From positions 6,457,538 to 6,521,537 of the forward strand of contig RPFO01000154.1 of assembly GCA_009746045.1 (NCBI GenBank): 64,000 bases of DNA, given 5' to 3'. This document shows positions 62,843 to 64,000 of the stretch, one piece after another (the stretch's first letter is position 1; each line of letters starts with the position of its first letter). Under the pieces are notes generated by a model. That model ran no database searches, had not been told where the DNA came from, and saw only the letters and a program-made list of their open reading frames with translations. A program made the position numbers and the translations under genes. The stretch is from Mesostigma viride. Taxonomy: Eukaryota > Streptophyta > Mesostigmatophyceae > Mesostigmatales > Mesostigmataceae.

Positions 62843-64000
62843 CCCCTAAATGGGCGGAAATGCTGCCGATAAATCGGCAGTAACTCACCTATTTTGTAAA
62901 CCAGCCCCTGTACAACCTAGCAATATCCAATGGCTGTCCTTGGGGGGCAAGCATGTCCATGAGTTGCCCTAAGCCATGATATATCACAACCTCACATATA
63001 TTCATCGTAGGCCATGTATAACTGCCGTCAAAGTCAGGGGGGTCAAGACGAGCGTTTTCATTTTTGGTAGAATGTGCATTTTGAATTATGTTGTAAGAGC
63101 TAGGCACCTACCACTTCAGGGATGATAAACAATTAGTTGCTGAACAGTTTGAGCCATTGGGGTCATCATTTGGTTGGGTATACCAGCAGTTACACCCAGT
63201 ACAGCCCATAGGGGTACCGTTGGTAAAAAGCAACCAAGGGGGTAGGAGTGGGCATACTACCTACTAATACCTACTAATATGGCCCCCAACCATGCCAAAC
63301 AATACATTTCCCTTCCACAATGATGGGGAAACATAACTGCATCATCACACTGCCCTTACATGGCACCTATGTGCAGGTGCTACCTTGTCCATGCACGTAG
63401 GTAACGTGGTACGGATACCCTACGCAAGGCATGCATTCTAGGAGGCAGCCACCAACAAACTAGTGATTTTAAGCCTATTTCAGCCTGCCCTAGCAAGGAT
63501 AAACTAGGCCTAAGCTGCTATAGCTTTCCAGGTGATGGCCAGCACACCTGGTGGCACATGCTGACAATGGGAAGCTTCTACTCACCGGTTACATGCTTGA
63601 TGATGCCATAGAGACCAGCCAACTGCCTCACACTCATGCAATATGTGTGTGGGAAATGTATAACAAACACATATGGAGGTATTCAAACCCATACAGCCTC
63701 TAAAACTTATCACCATCACCCTGTGGCAGGTCAACTGACTGAGGGAAGCATCTAAGAAGGGTGTTTTAGAAAGGGGCCAGGCCAGGGTCAAGAAAGAGCA
63801 TGAATAATGCAAAAAGAATGTGCTACACAAGCTAGAACGTATATATAAACGTCAAACATCGATAGGAAAACGATGCTTAAGCTTTACCAGGCATGGATGG
63901 CGTTACCTTGGCCCAGGCGGTGGCCGCAAAATGGCGCATTTCGGCACACCAAAGTTGTGCAGCATGGTCGCTGGATTCGGCGATTTCTGGCCACCCTTGC
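62843..64000. mobile_element. piggyBac-like element, copy 2 (right end outside window)
   Basis: Starts after TTAA (62839-62842) with CCCCTAAATGGGC. It matches copy 1 (40081 onward), diverged in the first 150 bp and then nearly identical to the window end. By analogy about 540 bp should lie beyond 64000. Confidence 0.8.

Overview
The window is nuclear DNA of a photosynthetic eukaryote, most likely a green-lineage alga. It has spliceosomal GT-AG introns, a thylakoid CURT1-type gene, a kinase and a Ca2+/H+ exchanger of plant/algal type, and a dense load of retrotransposons, DNA transposons and microsatellites. The species cannot be named from the sequence. I rebuilt the gene models by hand from splice sites and protein-family knowledge; no alignment or search was run.

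Layout. 1-6100 (+): 3' part of a CURT1-like gene, five visible exons and very repetitive introns. 6101-11608: convergent intergenic DNA with one weak ORF. 11609-17151 (-): complete seven-exon STK16-like kinase. 17152-19340: nothing recognised. 19340-28826: nested retroelements: an inverted pair of SINE-like copies, a 5'-truncated non-LTR retrotransposon (21035-23150), ORF1 remnants, and a second LINE split by two later insertions. 28827-38768: a 9.94-kb CACTA-like insertion full of satellites and microsatellites, carrying one ORF1-like gene and some candidate exons. 38769-50200: rest of the split LINE, a piggyBac-like element, a tRNA-box SINE dimer, several small insertions with target-site duplications (TSDs) and a second ORF1-only retroelement. 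50201-57128 (-): complete nine-exon CAX Ca2+/H+ exchanger with a 29-nt microexon. 57546-61072 (+): unidentified multi-exon coding region interrupted by a SINE. 61247-62788: three LINE 3' ends. 62843-64000: second piggyBac-like copy, running off the window.

Two patterns stand out. First, in all three recognised genes, and probably in the fourth coding region, the exon edges recur as degraded local copies inside the adjacent introns. Several of these copies bracket a minisatellite. Introns here seem to grow by repeated local duplication of splice-junction segments. Second, many retro-insertions can be delimited to the base by 11-12 bp TSDs. They include two ORF1-only ('half-LINE') elements of about 2 kb and insertions of only 28-73 bp that are little more than a LINE tail. 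The LINE tails share one design: a short palindromic hairpin followed by an AT-rich simple repeat.

The genes have unrelated jobs (thylakoid membrane curvature, acylated kinase signalling, vacuolar Ca2+ transport); nothing suggests a cluster or operon.
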